In this document: positions 42,276-51,843 of the stretch, piece after piece
How the letters are laid out: every line of letters starts with the position of its first letter
Position numbering within the stretch: the first letter of the stretch is position 1
Assembly (NCBI GenBank): GCA_015068555.1
Contig: SVKI01000010.1
Coordinates: 1-52,459, forward strand
DNA: 52,459 bases
From: Oscillospiraceae bacterium
Lineage (GTDB): Bacteria > Bacillota > Clostridia > UBA1381 > UBA9506
Direction of reading: 5' to 3'
Position numbers and translations under genes: made by a program
The notes under the pieces: model-generated
The model's input: the letters and a program-made list of their open reading frames with translations, nothing else
Databases searched by the model: none
Told to the model about the DNA's origin: nothing

Positions 42276-43469
42276 TTACAGTTTTTCTGTAAGCAGTTCA
42301 CCCAAAATGCGAATGCCCTTTAAGATTCTTTCATCACTCATGGTTGAATAATTCAATCTGAAGCAATGGCTGGGTGCATCCACATCAGTCATAAAGGCAT
42401 TGCCCGGCACAAATGCCACCTTGCGTTTTACCGCTTCACGCATCAGGGCGCCGGTATCTGTTCCCTTCGGGCAGGTCACCCAAATGAAGATGCCACCTTC
42501 CGGTCTTGTATAAGACACGATTTTGGGGAAGTAGGTATCCATGCAGGAAAGCATGTATTCACAGCGATGCTTATACAGCTGTCTTGCCTTTTCGATGGAG
42601 CTGTCAATATCATACTTCTGCAGATATTCAGAAGCAATCATCTGTGAAAAAACATTGGTATGTACATCGGTTGCCTGCTTGGCCACCGTCATTTTTTCCG
42701 TTAGACCTTTATCAAAAATTAAATACGCCAGTCGCAGACCCGGGGAGAATACCTTGGAAAAAGAGCCCAGGTATACCACATGACCGGTTGTATCCATGGA
42801 TTTGATGGTCGGCAATTTTTCGCCGGAAAAACGGAGTTCGCCGTAGGGGTTATCCTCTAAAATCACCACATTATATTTCTGTGCCAGCTCCAGCATACCC
42901 TTGCGCACGGCAAGACCGGAGGTGATGCCGGAAGGATTCTGGAAGGTGGGAATGGTGTAAATCAGCTTGATGTTTTTGTTGTTCTTTAAAGTTTCTTCTA
43001 AAATGGCAAGATCCATGCCGTCATCATTCATGGGCACGCCATAAAGCTTTGCGTTATAGGTGCGGAAGGTGTTTAAGCAACCGATAAAGCTGGGTTCTTC
43101 GCAAACCACGCCATCACCTTCGTTTAAAAGCACCTTGGCTGTTAGGTCACATCCCTGCTGTGAACCGCTGACGATGATGATATCCTGATTCTCTGTATTG
43201 ATATTTTCCTTCGTGCGCATTCTCTCTAAAACGGCTTCCTTCAGGGGGATGTAGCCTTCAGAAAGTCCGTAAGACAGCGCCTTGTTGGAGTCGCTTGTCA
43301 GCACATCTGCGCAGATTTCCTTAATCGCTTCCACGGGGTAGGTTTCCGGTGCCGGAACGCCACCGGCAAAGCTGATGATTTCGGGGTCAGCTGCCACTTT
43401 AAAAATTTCACGGATGGCCGAAGCCTTAACACCCAACATTTTGTCTGAAATTAAATTTGAAAAATCCAT
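42276..43469 (-). CDS. PLP-dependent aminotransferase, class I/II (2-aminoadipate aminotransferase-like)
   Basis: A 397-residue fold-type I aminotransferase. Features: SFAGGVPAPETYPVE, SGSQQGCDLTAKVLLNEGD, NPSG, EDNPYGELRFSG and the PLP-binding lysine in GSFSKVFSPGLR; the C-terminal GGIFIWVTCP binds substrate. The subgroup includes LysN-type 2-aminoadipate and broad-range aromatic/branched aminotransferases; the substrate cannot be decided here. It is six bases after tatD. Confidence 0.88.
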   Translation of the reverse strand: MDFSNLISDKMLGVKASAIREIFKVAADPEIISFAGGVPAPETYPVEAIKEICADVLTSDSNKALSYGLSEGYIPLKEAVLERMRTKENINTENQDIIIVSGSQQGCDLTAKVLLNEGDGVVCEEPSFIGCLNTFRTYNAKLYGVPMNDDGMDLAILEETLKNNKNIKLIYTIPTFQNPSGITSGLAVRKGMLELAQKYNVVILEDNPYGELRFSGEKLPTIKSMDTTGHVVYLGSFSKVFSPGLRLAYLIFDKGLTEKMTVAKQATDVHTNVFSQMIASEYLQKYDIDSSIEKARQLYKHRCEYMLSCMDTYFPKIVSYTRPEGGIFIWVTCPKGTDTGALMREAVKRKVAFVPGNAFMTDVDAPSHCFRLNYSTMSDERILKGIRILGELLTEKL

Positions 43470-43475
43470 TCTTCT

Positions 43476-44240
43476 TCACTCCTGTATACCAAAAAAGTTT
43501 TTTCCGTTTTCGTAGGTTATCCGGGCCGTTTCTTCTATAGAAAGACCCTTTATCTCGGCCAGCTTTTCACCGACAAAACGCACCTTTGAGCTATCGTTTC
43601 GCTGCCCTCTGTGCGGTTCCGGCGACAGATAGGGGCTATCTGTTTCAATTAAAATGCGTTCCACCGGCACACTTAATGCTACCTCTCGCGTCTTCTTGCC
43701 GTTTGAAAATGTGAGCGGACCGGCAAAGGAAATATAAAAACCCATATTGACCAGCTCTTTGGCCATTTCAACGCTACCGGAATAGCAATGAAAAACACCC
43801 CGGTTATAGCCTACGCTTTTGATGATTTCCATCGTGTCGCCATGGGCGTCGCGGTCGTGCACAATAAAAGGAAGGTCAAGCTCCCGTGCCAGCTCTATCT
43901 GCCGACGAAACCATTTTTTTTGCAAATCCCGCGAGGAATTTTCATAATGATAATCAAGCCCAATTTCTCCAATGGCAACAACCTTGGGATTGGCCGACAA
44001 GGTACGCAAAGCTTCAACATCTGCTTCCTGCATGTCTTCTGCATCGTGCGGGTGAACACCCACCGACGCATAGATAAAGTCATATTGCTTGGAAAGCTCC
44101 ACACTGGAAAGAGAGCTTTCCAGATCGGCGCCAATATTCACCGCCAATGTAACACCGCTTGCATAAACTGCCTCAATCACGCTGTCACGGTCATCGCAAA
44201 AGCGGTCATCATCTAAATGTGTATGTGTATCAAAAAACAT
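43476..44240 (-). CDS. tatD: TatD-family metal-dependent hydrolase (DNase)
   Basis: A 254-residue TIM-barrel amidohydrolase-superfamily nuclease. Metal ligands are visible: DTHTHLDD at the N-terminus, the glutamate in AIGEIGLDYH, histidines in PFIVHDRDAH and GVFHCYSG, and the aspartate in IETDSPYLSPEPHRG. TatD enzymes trim DNA ends (3'-5' exonuclease) and act in repair. GAAGGGA precedes the ATG. Confidence 0.94.
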   Translation of the reverse strand: MFFDTHTHLDDDRFCDDRDSVIEAVYASGVTLAVNIGADLESSLSSVELSKQYDFIYASVGVHPHDAEDMQEADVEALRTLSANPKVVAIGEIGLDYHYENSSRDLQKKWFRRQIELARELDLPFIVHDRDAHGDTMEIIKSVGYNRGVFHCYSGSVEMAKELVNMGFYISFAGPLTFSNGKKTREVALSVPVERILIETDSPYLSPEPHRGQRNDSSKVRFVGEKLAEIKGLSIEETARITYENGKNFFGIQE

Positions 44241-44252
44241 ATTGTTCCCTTC

Positions 44253-44729
44253 TCAGTTTCCGCTGTAGCCTGTGTCTTCCGGCAGGTTTTCCTGCGCAGC
44301 AGCACTTGTGGCCAATACATCGCACCGCTCGTTTTCCGGATGTCCGTCATGCCCCTTCACCCAATGAAAGGTTACCTCATGTTTTGAAAGAAGCACTAAA
44401 ACCTGCTCCCACAAATCCACGTTAAGGGCCGGCTCTTTATTGCTTTTAATCCAGTTCTTCTTCTTCCAGCCGTACACCCAACCCTGATTCACAGCGTCCA
44501 CCACATATTTACTGTCGCTGTAGAGTTCAACCACACAGGCTTCCTTCAGCTTTTCCAGTCCGCGAATCACGGCCAAAATTTCCATACGGTTATTCGTGGT
44601 GAGTCGGTAGCCACCGGAAAGCTCTAACGTGTGGGCACCGTAACGCAGAATGGCACCCCAGCCACCGGGACCGGGATTGCCCGAGCAGGCACCGTCAGTA
44701 AACAGTTCTACTTTCTTTTTATCAGCCAT
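44253..44729 (-). CDS. rnhA: Ribonuclease HI
   Basis: A 158-residue enzyme that cuts RNA in RNA-DNA hybrids. Catalytic acidic residues lie in FTDGACSGNPGPGGW, in NRMEILAVIRGLE, in LYSDSKYVVDA and near the C-terminus in GHPENERCDVLA; HWVKGH is the conserved histidine loop. The ATG at 44729 follows GGAGGAAC. It overlaps the end of nrnA by eight bases. Confidence 0.96.
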   Translation of the reverse strand: MADKKKVELFTDGACSGNPGPGGWGAILRYGAHTLELSGGYRLTTNNRMEILAVIRGLEKLKEACVVELYSDSKYVVDAVNQGWVYGWKKKNWIKSNKEPALNVDLWEQVLVLLSKHEVTFHWVKGHDGHPENERCDVLATSAAAQENLPEDTGYSGN

Positions 44730-45693
44730 CCAGTTCCTCCAGGCGCTTGGCGATGGTTTCAATCAACTTTGCTTCCAAAACTTCTTGCGAAAGCTCTGTC
44801 ACAAAACCGGCCGCACATTTGTGCCCGCCTCCACCAAATTCCGATGCCAACAACGCCAAATCTATATTTTCTTTACAGCGCAGGCTCACCTTCAGCTTAC
44901 CCGGCTCTTTATCCTTAATCAAAACGCTCACCTCAACACCCTCTACAGAGAGAACGGTATTGGGCAGTTCTTCCAGCTCTTCATGCGCTAAGTCGTATGC
45001 TTCTATAAAGCTATCGGGGCAATGCAAAACGCCGATTTTGCCATCATGGAATACGCGAATCCGCTCGGCAACCGCACCCGTAAATTTCAGCTTTTTCAGC
45101 TTAACGGTATCATACAGATGGCGGGTAATGGCCCGTTGATCCAATCCGCAAGCCAAAAGCTCTGCTGCTATGGTAAAGGTGCGCACCGATACATTGGAAT
45201 ATTTAAAATGGCCCGTATCGGTAGAAAGACCCGTATAAAAGGCCACAACAGCCTTATGGGGCAGATTCTCCGTCAGCATTTTGGAAAGCATATAGGTAAG
45301 CTCACAACAGGCAGCCGCCATCGGCTCCGTCAGATATACATCTCCAAAAGGCGCATCGGCGCGGTGATGGTCAAGCACCACCTTACAATCTATGGATAAA
45401 AAGAAATCCTTTAGAGAACCCAATCGGTTTAAGGCTCCGCAATCCAAGGCAAGCGCCGTATCAAAATCGGCCGCCTCACCTGTCAGACTATAGCCATCAT
45501 TCAGGTAAGAAAAACGCTCAGGCAGTTCTGTTTCTAAAAACAAAACCGCCTGCTTACCCAGTGACTCGAGCACTGCCTTCATGCCGAAGGAAGAGCCCAG
45601 GGCATCTCCGTCCGGATTTGTATGTGTAAAAATGGCAATGCGTTGCGCCTTTTGCAACGCATGCCAGATCGGTTTTAACTGTTCCACAAGCAT
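44722..45693 (-). CDS. nrnA: DHH/DHHA1 phosphoesterase (NrnA, bifunctional oligoribonuclease/pAp phosphatase)
   Basis: A 323-residue enzyme that degrades nano-RNAs and dephosphorylates pAp. Metal motifs of the DHH domain: HTNPDGDALGSS, the aspartate in LALDCGA, VVLDHHR and STDTGHFKYSN; the DHHA1 domain ends with GGGGHKCAAG. The start at 45693 (MLVEQLKPI) follows AAAGGGG. It follows rbfA, the conserved infB-rbfA-nrnA order of Bacillota. Confidence 0.94.
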   Translation of the reverse strand: MLVEQLKPIWHALQKAQRIAIFTHTNPDGDALGSSFGMKAVLESLGKQAVLFLETELPERFSYLNDGYSLTGEAADFDTALALDCGALNRLGSLKDFFLSIDCKVVLDHHRADAPFGDVYLTEPMAAACCELTYMLSKMLTENLPHKAVVAFYTGLSTDTGHFKYSNVSVRTFTIAAELLACGLDQRAITRHLYDTVKLKKLKFTGAVAERIRVFHDGKIGVLHCPDSFIEAYDLAHEELEELPNTVLSVEGVEVSVLIKDKEPGKLKVSLRCKENIDLALLASEFGGGGHKCAAGFVTELSQEVLEAKLIETIAKRLEELDG

Positions 45694-45709
45694 AACCCCT
45701 TTATCGACT

Positions 45710-46054
45710 TTATTTTCCTTGTGTTTGCTTGAGCAATTCGTTAATTCTTGCGCCGTGCTGTAAGGAGCGGTCAAGCTCAAAATCCGGCTCCGGCGTGTAA
45801 CGCAGCTTTAGGCGGTTTCCCACCTCGCGGCGCACATAGCCGGCAGACTTTTTCAGCGCCTTTACGGCCTCTTGCTGCACTTCCTCGCTACCCATCACGC
45901 TCACGTAGATTTTCGCATAGCGTAAATCCGGTGTTACATTCACCGCCACAACGCTCGTCATCATGGGTATGCGGGGGTCTTTCATATTTCTGATTACATC
46001 AGAAAGCTCTTTTCTGTATTCTTCATTGATTCTGCCGATTCGGTTGGCACTCAC
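45710..46054 (-). CDS. rbfA: Ribosome-binding factor A
   Basis: A 114-residue KH-type protein for late 30S subunit maturation and cold adaptation. It starts (GTG) MSANRIGRINEEYRKELSDVI and has MTSVVAVNVTPDLRYAKIYV and LRYTPEPDFELDRS. GGAGAGGA precedes the start. It lies between infB and nrnA. Confidence 0.95.
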   Translation of the reverse strand: MSANRIGRINEEYRKELSDVIRNMKDPRIPMMTSVVAVNVTPDLRYAKIYVSVMGSEEVQQEAVKALKKSAGYVRREVGNRLKLRYTPEPDFELDRSLQHGARINELLKQTQGK

Positions 46055-46102
46055 AATGTATCCTCTCCATTCTCAAAGGTATCGCCGGATGGAAGGCGGC
46101 TT

Positions 46103-48370
46103 TTATTTTTCTACCTCAACCATCTTAAAGCCTTCAACAATGTCTCCGTCTTTAATATCGTTAAAGTTTTCAATACCCAAACCGCATTCGTAACCGGCGT
46201 TCACTTCCTTCACGTCATCCTTAAAGCGCTTGAGCGAAGCCAGCTTACCTTCGTGCACCACGATGCCGTCACGCACGATACGCACCTGCGTATTACGGGC
46301 AATAGAACCATCCTGCACATAGCAACCGGCAATGGTGCCTACGCCGGATACCTTAAAGGTTTGACGGATTTCGGCATGGCCGGTCACCTCTTCACGGAAG
46401 GTCGGCTCAAGCATGCCCTTCATAGCCGCTTCAATCTCTTCAATCGCATTGTAAATAACGCGATAGGTACGCACATCAACGCCCTGACGTTCTGCACTGG
46501 CAGCCGCACCAGGGTCGGGACGAACGTTAAAGCCAACGATAATCGCATTAGATGCAAAGGCCAGCATAACGTCGGATTCGCGAATGGCACCCACACCGCC
46601 ATGAATCACCTTAACGCGCACTTCATCATTGGAAAGCTTTTCAAGGGACTGGCGAACGGCCTCTACGGAACCCTGTACATCGGCTTTTACGATGATGTTT
46701 AAGTCTTTAACCTGACCTTCTTTAATACGGTCAAACAAGTCATCCAGCGTGACAGCTGTATGCGCTTTGATTTTTTCTTCTTTTAATTGTTGTTTTCTGC
46801 TTTCTACAACGCTTTTACCCAAACGCTCATCATCAATGGCGTAGAACAAATCGCCGCCATCGGGCGTTTCGGAAAGACCGGTAATTTCAACAGGCACAGA
46901 AGGTCCTGCCTTTTTAATGCGTTTGCCTTTATCATCGAGCATGGCACGAACATGGCCGATAGCCGTTCCGGCAAGCACAATATCGCCAACCTTTAAGGTA
47001 CCGTTCTGCACCAGAACAGTTGCGACCGGTCCACGGCCTTTATCCAGCTTCGATTCAATAACTGTACCCTTTGCCTTGCGGTTGGGGTTCGCCTTCAGTT
47101 CACGCATCTCGGCAACCAAGAGAACCATTTCCAAAAGACCTTCAATGTTAAGCTTTTGTTTGGCTGAAACTTCCACGCAGATGGTATCACCACCCCATTC
47201 TTCGGGAATCAGGCCGTGCTCAGTTAAATCCTGCTTGATACGGTCGGGATTAGCGCCGTCTTTATCAATTTTGTTAATGGCCACAATGATGCTGACATTG
47301 GCCGCCTTGGCATGGTTAATCGCCTCAATGGTCTGGGGCATAACGCCGTCGTCTGCCGCAACCACCAAAATGGCAATATCTGTTACCTGCGCACCTCTTG
47401 CACGCATCGCAGTAAAGGCTTCGTGACCGGGTGTATCTAAGAATGTAATTTTCTTGTCATGAATGCGCACACGATGTGCACCGATGTGCTGCGTGATGCC
47501 GCCGGCCTCAGTATCGGTTACATTGGTGCTACGGATAGCATCGAGCAATGAGGTTTTACCGTGGTCAACGTGACCCATAACCACAACGACGGGCGAACGA
47601 TATTCTAAGTCTTCGGGCTTATCCTCTTCTTCTGCAAGGAGAATTTCTTCATCAGTCAGAATAATTTCCTGCTCTACTTCTGCACCCATATCCTCTGCAA
47701 TCAGGGAAGCCACATCAAATTCAATACTCTGATTGATGGCCGCCATAATGCCGAGCGTCATCAGCTTTTTAATAATCTCGGTAGGAGAAACGCCTAAGCG
47801 GGAAGCAAATTCGCCAACTGTAATTTCGTTGGGAATTAACACTTTTTTCTTCTCCTTTTTAACCTTTTGCTCCTTAACAGGCTGCGCCTTCATTTTGGAG
47901 TTGACAGCATTGTCGCGGTGACGGTTTGCGCCTTTTTTGAGCTTCTGCTTTTTAACACCATCTTCCGATACATTGGTTGGAACAAGTTCCTCGAGCTTTT
48001 CCGTATCCATCTTATTAACATCCAAAACAGTCTGACGAGTATCAACATGACGCACTTTACGCTTAATAGGTTCATCCGGAAGGGGAACAGGTTCTGTCTG
48101 AGCTTCAGCCGACTCTGCTACTTCCTTTTTGGATTTCGCTTTTTTCTCCGACACTTCGGGCGCCGGAGCCTTTTCTTTACCAAAAACAGGAATTTCTACA
48201 GCTTTGTCAAACCGCTGCGTGAAAACCTCAAATATAATGTCGAGCTGATCCTGCTCAAGCACAGTCATGTGATTTTTAATCTCATGACCGAATTCTCCCA
48301 ACAGGGCTATCAGTTCCTTTGAATTTGTGTCCAGCACTTTAGCCAGCTCATGTACTCTCACCTTTGTCAT
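46103..48370 (-). CDS. infB: Translation initiation factor IF-2
   Basis: A 755-residue GTPase that brings initiator tRNA to the ribosome. An N-terminal IF2_N motif ([13 protein letters not shown]), a Lys/Glu-rich variable region (about 65-180), a second IF2_N domain, then the G domain with [22 protein letters not shown] and NKID; C-terminal domains include [16 protein letters not shown] precedes the ATG. No ylxQ (L7Ae-like) gene lies before it, unlike in Bacillus. Confidence 0.97.
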   Translation of the reverse strand: MTKVRVHELAKVLDTNSKELIALLGEFGHEIKNHMTVLEQDQLDIIFEVFTQRFDKAVEIPVFGKEKAPAPEVSEKKAKSKKEVAESAEAQTEPVPLPDEPIKRKVRHVDTRQTVLDVNKMDTEKLEELVPTNVSEDGVKKQKLKKGANRHRDNAVNSKMKAQPVKEQKVKKEKKKVLIPNEITVGEFASRLGVSPTEIIKKLMTLGIMAAINQSIEFDVASLIAEDMGAEVEQEIILTDEEILLAEEEDKPEDLEYRSPVVVVMGHVDHGKTSLLDAIRSTNVTDTEAGGITQHIGAHRVRIHDKKITFLDTPGHEAFTAMRARGAQVTDIAILVVAADDGVMPQTIEAINHAKAANVSIIVAINKIDKDGANPDRIKQDLTEHGLIPEEWGGDTICVEVSAKQKLNIEGLLEMVLLVAEMRELKANPNRKAKGTVIESKLDKGRGPVATVLVQNGTLKVGDIVLAGTAIGHVRAMLDDKGKRIKKAGPSVPVEITGLSETPDGGDLFYAIDDERLGKSVVESRKQQLKEEKIKAHTAVTLDDLFDRIKEGQVKDLNIIVKADVQGSVEAVRQSLEKLSNDEVRVKVIHGGVGAIRESDVMLAFASNAIIVGFNVRPDPGAAASAERQGVDVRTYRVIYNAIEEIEAAMKGMLEPTFREEVTGHAEIRQTFKVSGVGTIAGCYVQDGSIARNTQVRIVRDGIVVHEGKLASLKRFKDDVKEVNAGYECGLGIENFNDIKDGDIVEGFKMVEVEK

Positions 48371-48431
48371 AGTTCCACACCTCCGAAATTTTGCATGGGG
48401 CCGGTTTTGCCCGCCCCACCGTCAGCAACGT

Positions 48432-48713
48432 TCAATGAGTCATCTCATCCTGTATGGGCGCTAATTGCTGTATCACCGCATCATACACGGCCTGGTCAAC
48501 TCTACCGCGAAAGGCTCTGTCTAACCGCCGTTGCCTGATAAGCTTTTCGACACAGGCAGACTGCTTACACAAATAAGCACCTCTGCCTTGTGCCTTGCCT
48601 GTGGGGTCGGGGAAAATCCCCTCCTCATTTTTAACCACACGCATAAGCTCTTTTTTTAAAAATTTTTGTCCGCAACTGATGCATTCCCTGATGGGCTCAT
48701 GTACAGACTTCAT
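48432..48713 (-). CDS. ylxR: YlxR (RnpM) RNA-binding protein
   Basis: A 93-residue YlxR-family protein. RECISCGQKF and GRGAYLCKQSACV carry the conserved cysteines and the GRGAYLC motif. In Bacillus it binds RNase P RNA and modulates that enzyme. GGAGGAATAAG precedes the ATG, five bases after nusA. Confidence 0.92.
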   Translation of the reverse strand: MKSVHEPIRECISCGQKFLKKELMRVVKNEEGIFPDPTGKAQGRGAYLCKQSACVEKLIRQRRLDRAFRGRVDQAVYDAVIQQLAPIQDEMTH

Positions 48714-48718
48714 ATTGC

Positions 48719-49747
48719 TTATTCCTCCGGCTTAATATCAATTTTCCAGCCGGTTAGCTTGGCAGCCAATCTGGCGTTCTGTCCCGATTTGCCGATAGCC
48801 AGAGACAACTGATGCGCCGGTACAACAACATGTGCTGCATGCGCTTCTTCATCTACCGATACGCTGACAACCTCTGAAGGGCTAAGTGCCTCCTGGATAA
48901 AGCGAACCGGATCCTCAAAATATTTAACGATATCTATTTTTTCCCCATTCAGTTCATCACATACATATTGTACGCGTACCCCCTTCGGACCAACACAAGA
49001 GCCAACCGCGTCTACATTAGCATCTGCACTGAACACAGAGATTTTACTTCTGGAACCGGCTTCACGAGCAATGGATTTGAGTTCCACCACGCCGGTTGAA
49101 AATTCAGGCACTTCCTGCTCGAACAGGCGGCGCACCAGGCCGGGATGACTTCTTGAAAGCGTCAGTTTCGGACCTTCCTTGGAGGACTTAACGCCCACCA
49201 CATAAAATTTCATGCGCTTACCGGGCACATAGCTTTCGCCGGCCATTTGCTCAGACGCCGGCATTTCGGCTTCCTTGTCGCCATCAATCTGCACGCTGAC
49301 CGCACGCTGTTCTACTTTGGTAATAAGACCTGTGATTAAAGTATTTTCCTTATCACGGTAGTATTCATAAGCATATTCATTTTCTGCTTCGTTAATGCGT
49401 TGCACAACCACCTGCTTGGCTGTTTGTGCCGCAATACGACCAAAGTCTTTGGGAACAATTTGAATCGGCACAATATCACCCACCTGATAGGTTGCATCAA
49501 TCTTCTGTGCCTCCGAAAGTTCCATTTCCACCTGAGCGTCTTCTACAACGTCCACTACAGTCTTTTTCTGCACCAAGGAAACTGCACCTGTTTCTCTGTC
49601 AATTGATGCTTCCACATTCTGTGTATGACCGTAATTCTTTTTGTAGGCCGCGAGCAAAGCTCTTTCAATGGTTTCGATAATGATTTCTTTATCAATGTTT
49701 TTGCTGGCCGATAATTCTGTTAACGCAGACATAAACTCCTGATTCAT
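48719..49747 (-). CDS. nusA: Transcription termination/antitermination factor NusA
   Basis: A 342-residue RNA polymerase-binding factor: an N-terminal domain (starting MNQEFMSALTELSASKNID), an S1 domain (about 135-200), then two KH domains with SCVGPKGVRVQ and LAIGKSGQNARLAAKLTGW. As in other Bacillota it has no C-terminal acidic repeats. The ATG at 49747 follows TGGAGGTC. Confidence 0.97.
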   Translation of the reverse strand: MNQEFMSALTELSASKNIDKEIIIETIERALLAAYKKNYGHTQNVEASIDRETGAVSLVQKKTVVDVVEDAQVEMELSEAQKIDATYQVGDIVPIQIVPKDFGRIAAQTAKQVVVQRINEAENEYAYEYYRDKENTLITGLITKVEQRAVSVQIDGDKEAEMPASEQMAGESYVPGKRMKFYVVGVKSSKEGPKLTLSRSHPGLVRRLFEQEVPEFSTGVVELKSIAREAGSRSKISVFSADANVDAVGSCVGPKGVRVQYVCDELNGEKIDIVKYFEDPVRFIQEALSPSEVVSVSVDEEAHAAHVVVPAHQLSLAIGKSGQNARLAAKLTGWKIDIKPEE

Positions 49748-49774
49748 AATGATGTTTGACCTCCACATTATAGT

Positions 49775-49812
49775 TCCCGAAAACCGGGAGATACTTCGTC
49801 TTATGTGACGAA
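49775..49812 (-). other. Two small hairpins between rimP and nusA
   Basis: TCCCG/CGGGA (49775-49789) and TTCGTC/GACGAA (49795-49812) lie in the 65-base rimP-nusA gap, without T runs. They may mark an RNA processing point. Confidence 0.4.
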
Positions 49813-50274
49813 TTAAAATATAACAGCCAACCGGACAGATGCCGCTTTTGAAAGCGGAATCTCCATGGCTTTACCTTCATAATTCAAAAAAACGGTTTCA
49901 TTTTCAAAGGCAACCAATTCTGCTGTAAAATCCTTCAAGCCGTCAATCGGCCCATAGAGTTTTACATCCACCTGATGGCCGATGTATCGCGCAAAATCGG
50001 AAGGCCGCTTAAGCTGACGGTCAAGACCCGCCGATGAAACCTCCAAAGAATATGCCGAGGGGATGGGATCCTTCTCATCCAGCTTGGCTGAAAGCGCTAC
50101 ACTGACCGCTTCGCAATCGTCAATACCGACGCCTCCCTCTTTATCAATATAAACACGTAAAACGTTATTTTTTCCCTCTTTTAAAAATTCAATATCCCAA
50201 ACAGAAAGACCCAAATCTGCACAAATGGGCTCTGTCATTTCTAAAACAAGCTGCTCGGTTTTTGAATATGCCAT
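49813..50274 (-). CDS. rimP: Ribosome maturation factor RimP
   Basis: A 153-residue 30S maturation factor. The N-terminal half has MTEPICADLGLSVWDIEF and GVGIDDCEAVS; LEVSSAGLDRQLKRPSDFARY marks the domain border, followed by an SH3-like C-terminal domain. The start at 50274 (MAYSKTEQ) follows GAAGGAGAG. It begins the rimP-nusA-ylxR-infB-rbfA operon. A structured non-coding region lies just upstream. Confidence 0.95.
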   Translation of the reverse strand: MAYSKTEQLVLEMTEPICADLGLSVWDIEFLKEGKNNVLRVYIDKEGGVGIDDCEAVSVALSAKLDEKDPIPSAYSLEVSSAGLDRQLKRPSDFARYIGHQVDVKLYGPIDGLKDFTAELVAFENETVFLNYEGKAMEIPLSKAASVRLAVIF

Positions 50275-50311
50275 GCTGCTCTCCTTCATCAAAAAATTGG
50301 GTAATACAATG

Positions 50312-50495
50312 CGAAAGAGTGGGATAAAGCCCACTCTTTCGAAACATTACGTATAACAACGGTGAAATTGCTTTAGCAACTTCAACACACTGTTACAACC
50401 TCTTGCAAGGTTATAACCTTCACCTTTGCAGGTTGTTCACCAACACAAACACAAAGTAACAAACTGTTACTTCTGTATCACTCTGCTGAAGCAGA
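50312..50495 (-). other. Hairpin-dense non-coding region upstream of rimP
   Basis: The 223 bases between the zinc-ribbon gene and rimP contain seven hairpins or palindromes: 50312-50341 (12-bp perfect stem, CGAAAGAGTGGG), 50365-50382 (TTGC/GCAA), 50397-50412 (AACCT/AGGTT), 50407-50420 (AAGGTTATAACCTT), 50432-50444 (GTTG/CAAC), 50454-50472 (AAGTAACA/TGTTACTT) and 50482-50495 (TCTGC/GCAGA). None has a following T run, so they are not ordinary terminators. It may be a structured leader of rimP or a 3' element of the zinc-ribbon mRNA. Confidence 0.6.
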
Positions 50496-50497
50496 AC

Positions 50498-50767
50498 TTA
50501 TCTGTGGTTTGCAAAACACTCACTGCAATATACAGGTCTGTCTTCCTTCGGCTCGAAGGGAACCTGAGCTTCTTTGCCGCAATCAGCGCAAATAGCAGTG
50601 TGCATTTCTCTTGACTGTCTCAGGCTGTTCTTTCTTGCAATTCTGCATTCTTTGCAGCGGGTGGGTTCGTTTTCGAAACCTTTTTCTGCATAGAATTCCT
50701 GTTCGCCGGCTGTGAATACAAATTCTGCACCACAATCCTTACAAACTAATGTCTTGTCTTCGTACAT
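50498..50767 (-). CDS. Zinc-ribbon protein with three CxxC pairs or more
   Basis: An 89-residue cysteine-rich protein. CKDCGAEF, CKECR, CADCGK and CSECF give four CxxC knuckles, enough for two zinc ribbons. The N-terminal MYEDKTLVCKDCGAEFVFTA and QEFYAEKGF match a small zinc-binding family frequent in Bacillota and Chloroflexi with no settled function; nucleic-acid binding is likely. It lies 85 bases after sigH. CTCACTTT-flanked upstream sequence contains only a weak GAGGGAA site. Confidence 0.82.
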   Translation of the reverse strand: MYEDKTLVCKDCGAEFVFTAGEQEFYAEKGFENEPTRCKECRIARKNSLRQSREMHTAICADCGKEAQVPFEPKEDRPVYCSECFANHR

Positions 50768-50852
50768 GTGTTTTCCCTCACTTTGAAATATAAAAAATTT
50801 TATTGTAAATAAGGAGCAAACTCCCTTTTACCAGAACCAACACACGACACCG

Positions 50853-51509
50853 TCAACCTGAAGCCTTGTTACTAAAGAGAAATTTTTCCAGCTTGCGCTT
50901 AATGCGTTGCAACGCATTATCAATTGATTTCGGGTCTTTATGCAGTGCTTCGGCAATCCTTACATAAGAATAACCATTTAAATGATGCATAAGCACCTTG
51001 GCCTCAAATTCGGAAAGATGTTTATCGATTTCGCCTTCCATACCCTTGAAATCTTCCTGTTCAATCACAATACTCTCCGGATTTGCACCTTCGTTTTCGC
51101 CTGCATATCCAATGTGTTCAAAATAATACAGACCGCTCTCATGCCCATTCAGCGAGACATATGTGTTAAGCGGCATGTGCTTTTGACGGGTGGCTGTTTT
51201 AACGGCTGTTATGATGTGGCGCGTAATACAAAGCTCAGCAAAGGTTTTAAAACTTACCTTCCTGTCAGCCTTGAAGCTGCGAATGGCTTTGTATAAACCA
51301 ATCATTCCTTCCTGGATAACATCCTCCCGGTCAGCCCCCACCAAAAAATACGACTTGGAGCGGAGCTTTACAAAACTTTTGTAACGATTGACAATCAGTT
51401 CAACAGCGTAGCCATCTCCCTTTTGCGCGGCAATTACAAGTTCTTCCTCGCTGGACTCTGCGTTGACAGACTTTTGCTGCACTAAGTCGTTCTGCAAAAC
51501 CTCGGGCAC
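50853..51509 (-). CDS. sigH: RNA polymerase sigma factor SigH
   Basis: A 218-residue sigma-70 family factor of the SigH/Spo0H type. Region 2 contains VGADREDVIQEGMIGLYKAIRSF and FAELCITRHIITAVKTATRQK, very close to Bacillus SigH; region 4 is LSEFEAKVLMHHLNGYSYVRIAEAL. In spore formers SigH directs early stationary and competence genes; non-sporulating Clostridia also keep it. The start is a GTG after AGGAGG. dprA in the window could be a target, but no SigH promoter was searched for systematically. Confidence 0.93.
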   Translation of the reverse strand: MPEVLQNDLVQQKSVNAESSEEELVIAAQKGDGYAVELIVNRYKSFVKLRSKSYFLVGADREDVIQEGMIGLYKAIRSFKADRKVSFKTFAELCITRHIITAVKTATRQKHMPLNTYVSLNGHESGLYYFEHIGYAGENEGANPESIVIEQEDFKGMEGEIDKHLSEFEAKVLMHHLNGYSYVRIAEALHKDPKSIDNALQRIKRKLEKFLFSNKASG

Positions 51510-51549
51510 GGCACGAAACCTCCTGCCAATATTTTAAGTCTTTGAATCC

Positions 51550-51578
51550 ATTATATTCTAATGAAACAGGAAAGTCAA
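51550..51578 (-). promoter_or_regulatory. Promoter of sigH
   Basis: On the minus strand TTGACT, 17 bases, TATAAT, 41 bases before the GTG start. Confidence 0.8.
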
Positions 51579-51627
51579 GTAAATTTAAAATATTTTTTAA
51601 TTTTTTAAAATTTTTTTCAATTTTCTC

Positions 51628-51656
51628 TTGCATTCTGATAAAGTCTGTGCTATAAT
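51628..51656 (+). promoter_or_regulatory. Promoter of tRNA-Ser
   Basis: TTGCAT, 17 bases, TATAAT, about 50 bases before the tRNA. Confidence 0.75.
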
Positions 51657-51706
51657 TCTATCTTGCGAGAAGTTTTGAGGCTTTTCCAAAACAACTACAT
51701 ACGCAC

Positions 51707-51798
51707 GGAGAGGTGGCTGAGCTGGCCTAAGGCGCACGATTGGAAATCGTGTAACGGCTAATACCCGTTCGAGGGTTCGAATCCCTCCCTCTCCGCCA
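51707..51798 (+). tRNA. tRNA-Ser (anticodon GGA)
   Basis: A class II tRNA of 92 bases with encoded CCA. The acceptor stem is GGAGAGG/CCTCTCC with discriminator G; D arm GGTGGCTGAGCTGG...; anticodon arm ACGAT-TGGAAAT-CGT with GGA; a long variable arm (AACGG...CCGTT) and T arm GAGGGTTCGAATCCCTC. It reads UCC and UCU serine codons. A terminator follows. Confidence 0.97.
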
Positions 51799-51802
51799 AA
51801 CA

Positions 51803-51835
51803 AAAAAGCATCACCATTTGGTGGTGCTTTTGTTT
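51803..51835. terminator. Terminator after tRNA-Ser
   Basis: AAAAGCATCACC and GGTGGTGCTTTT pair (one G-T) around ATTT, followed by T-rich sequence. Confidence 0.85.
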
Positions 51836-51843
51836 CTATAGCA

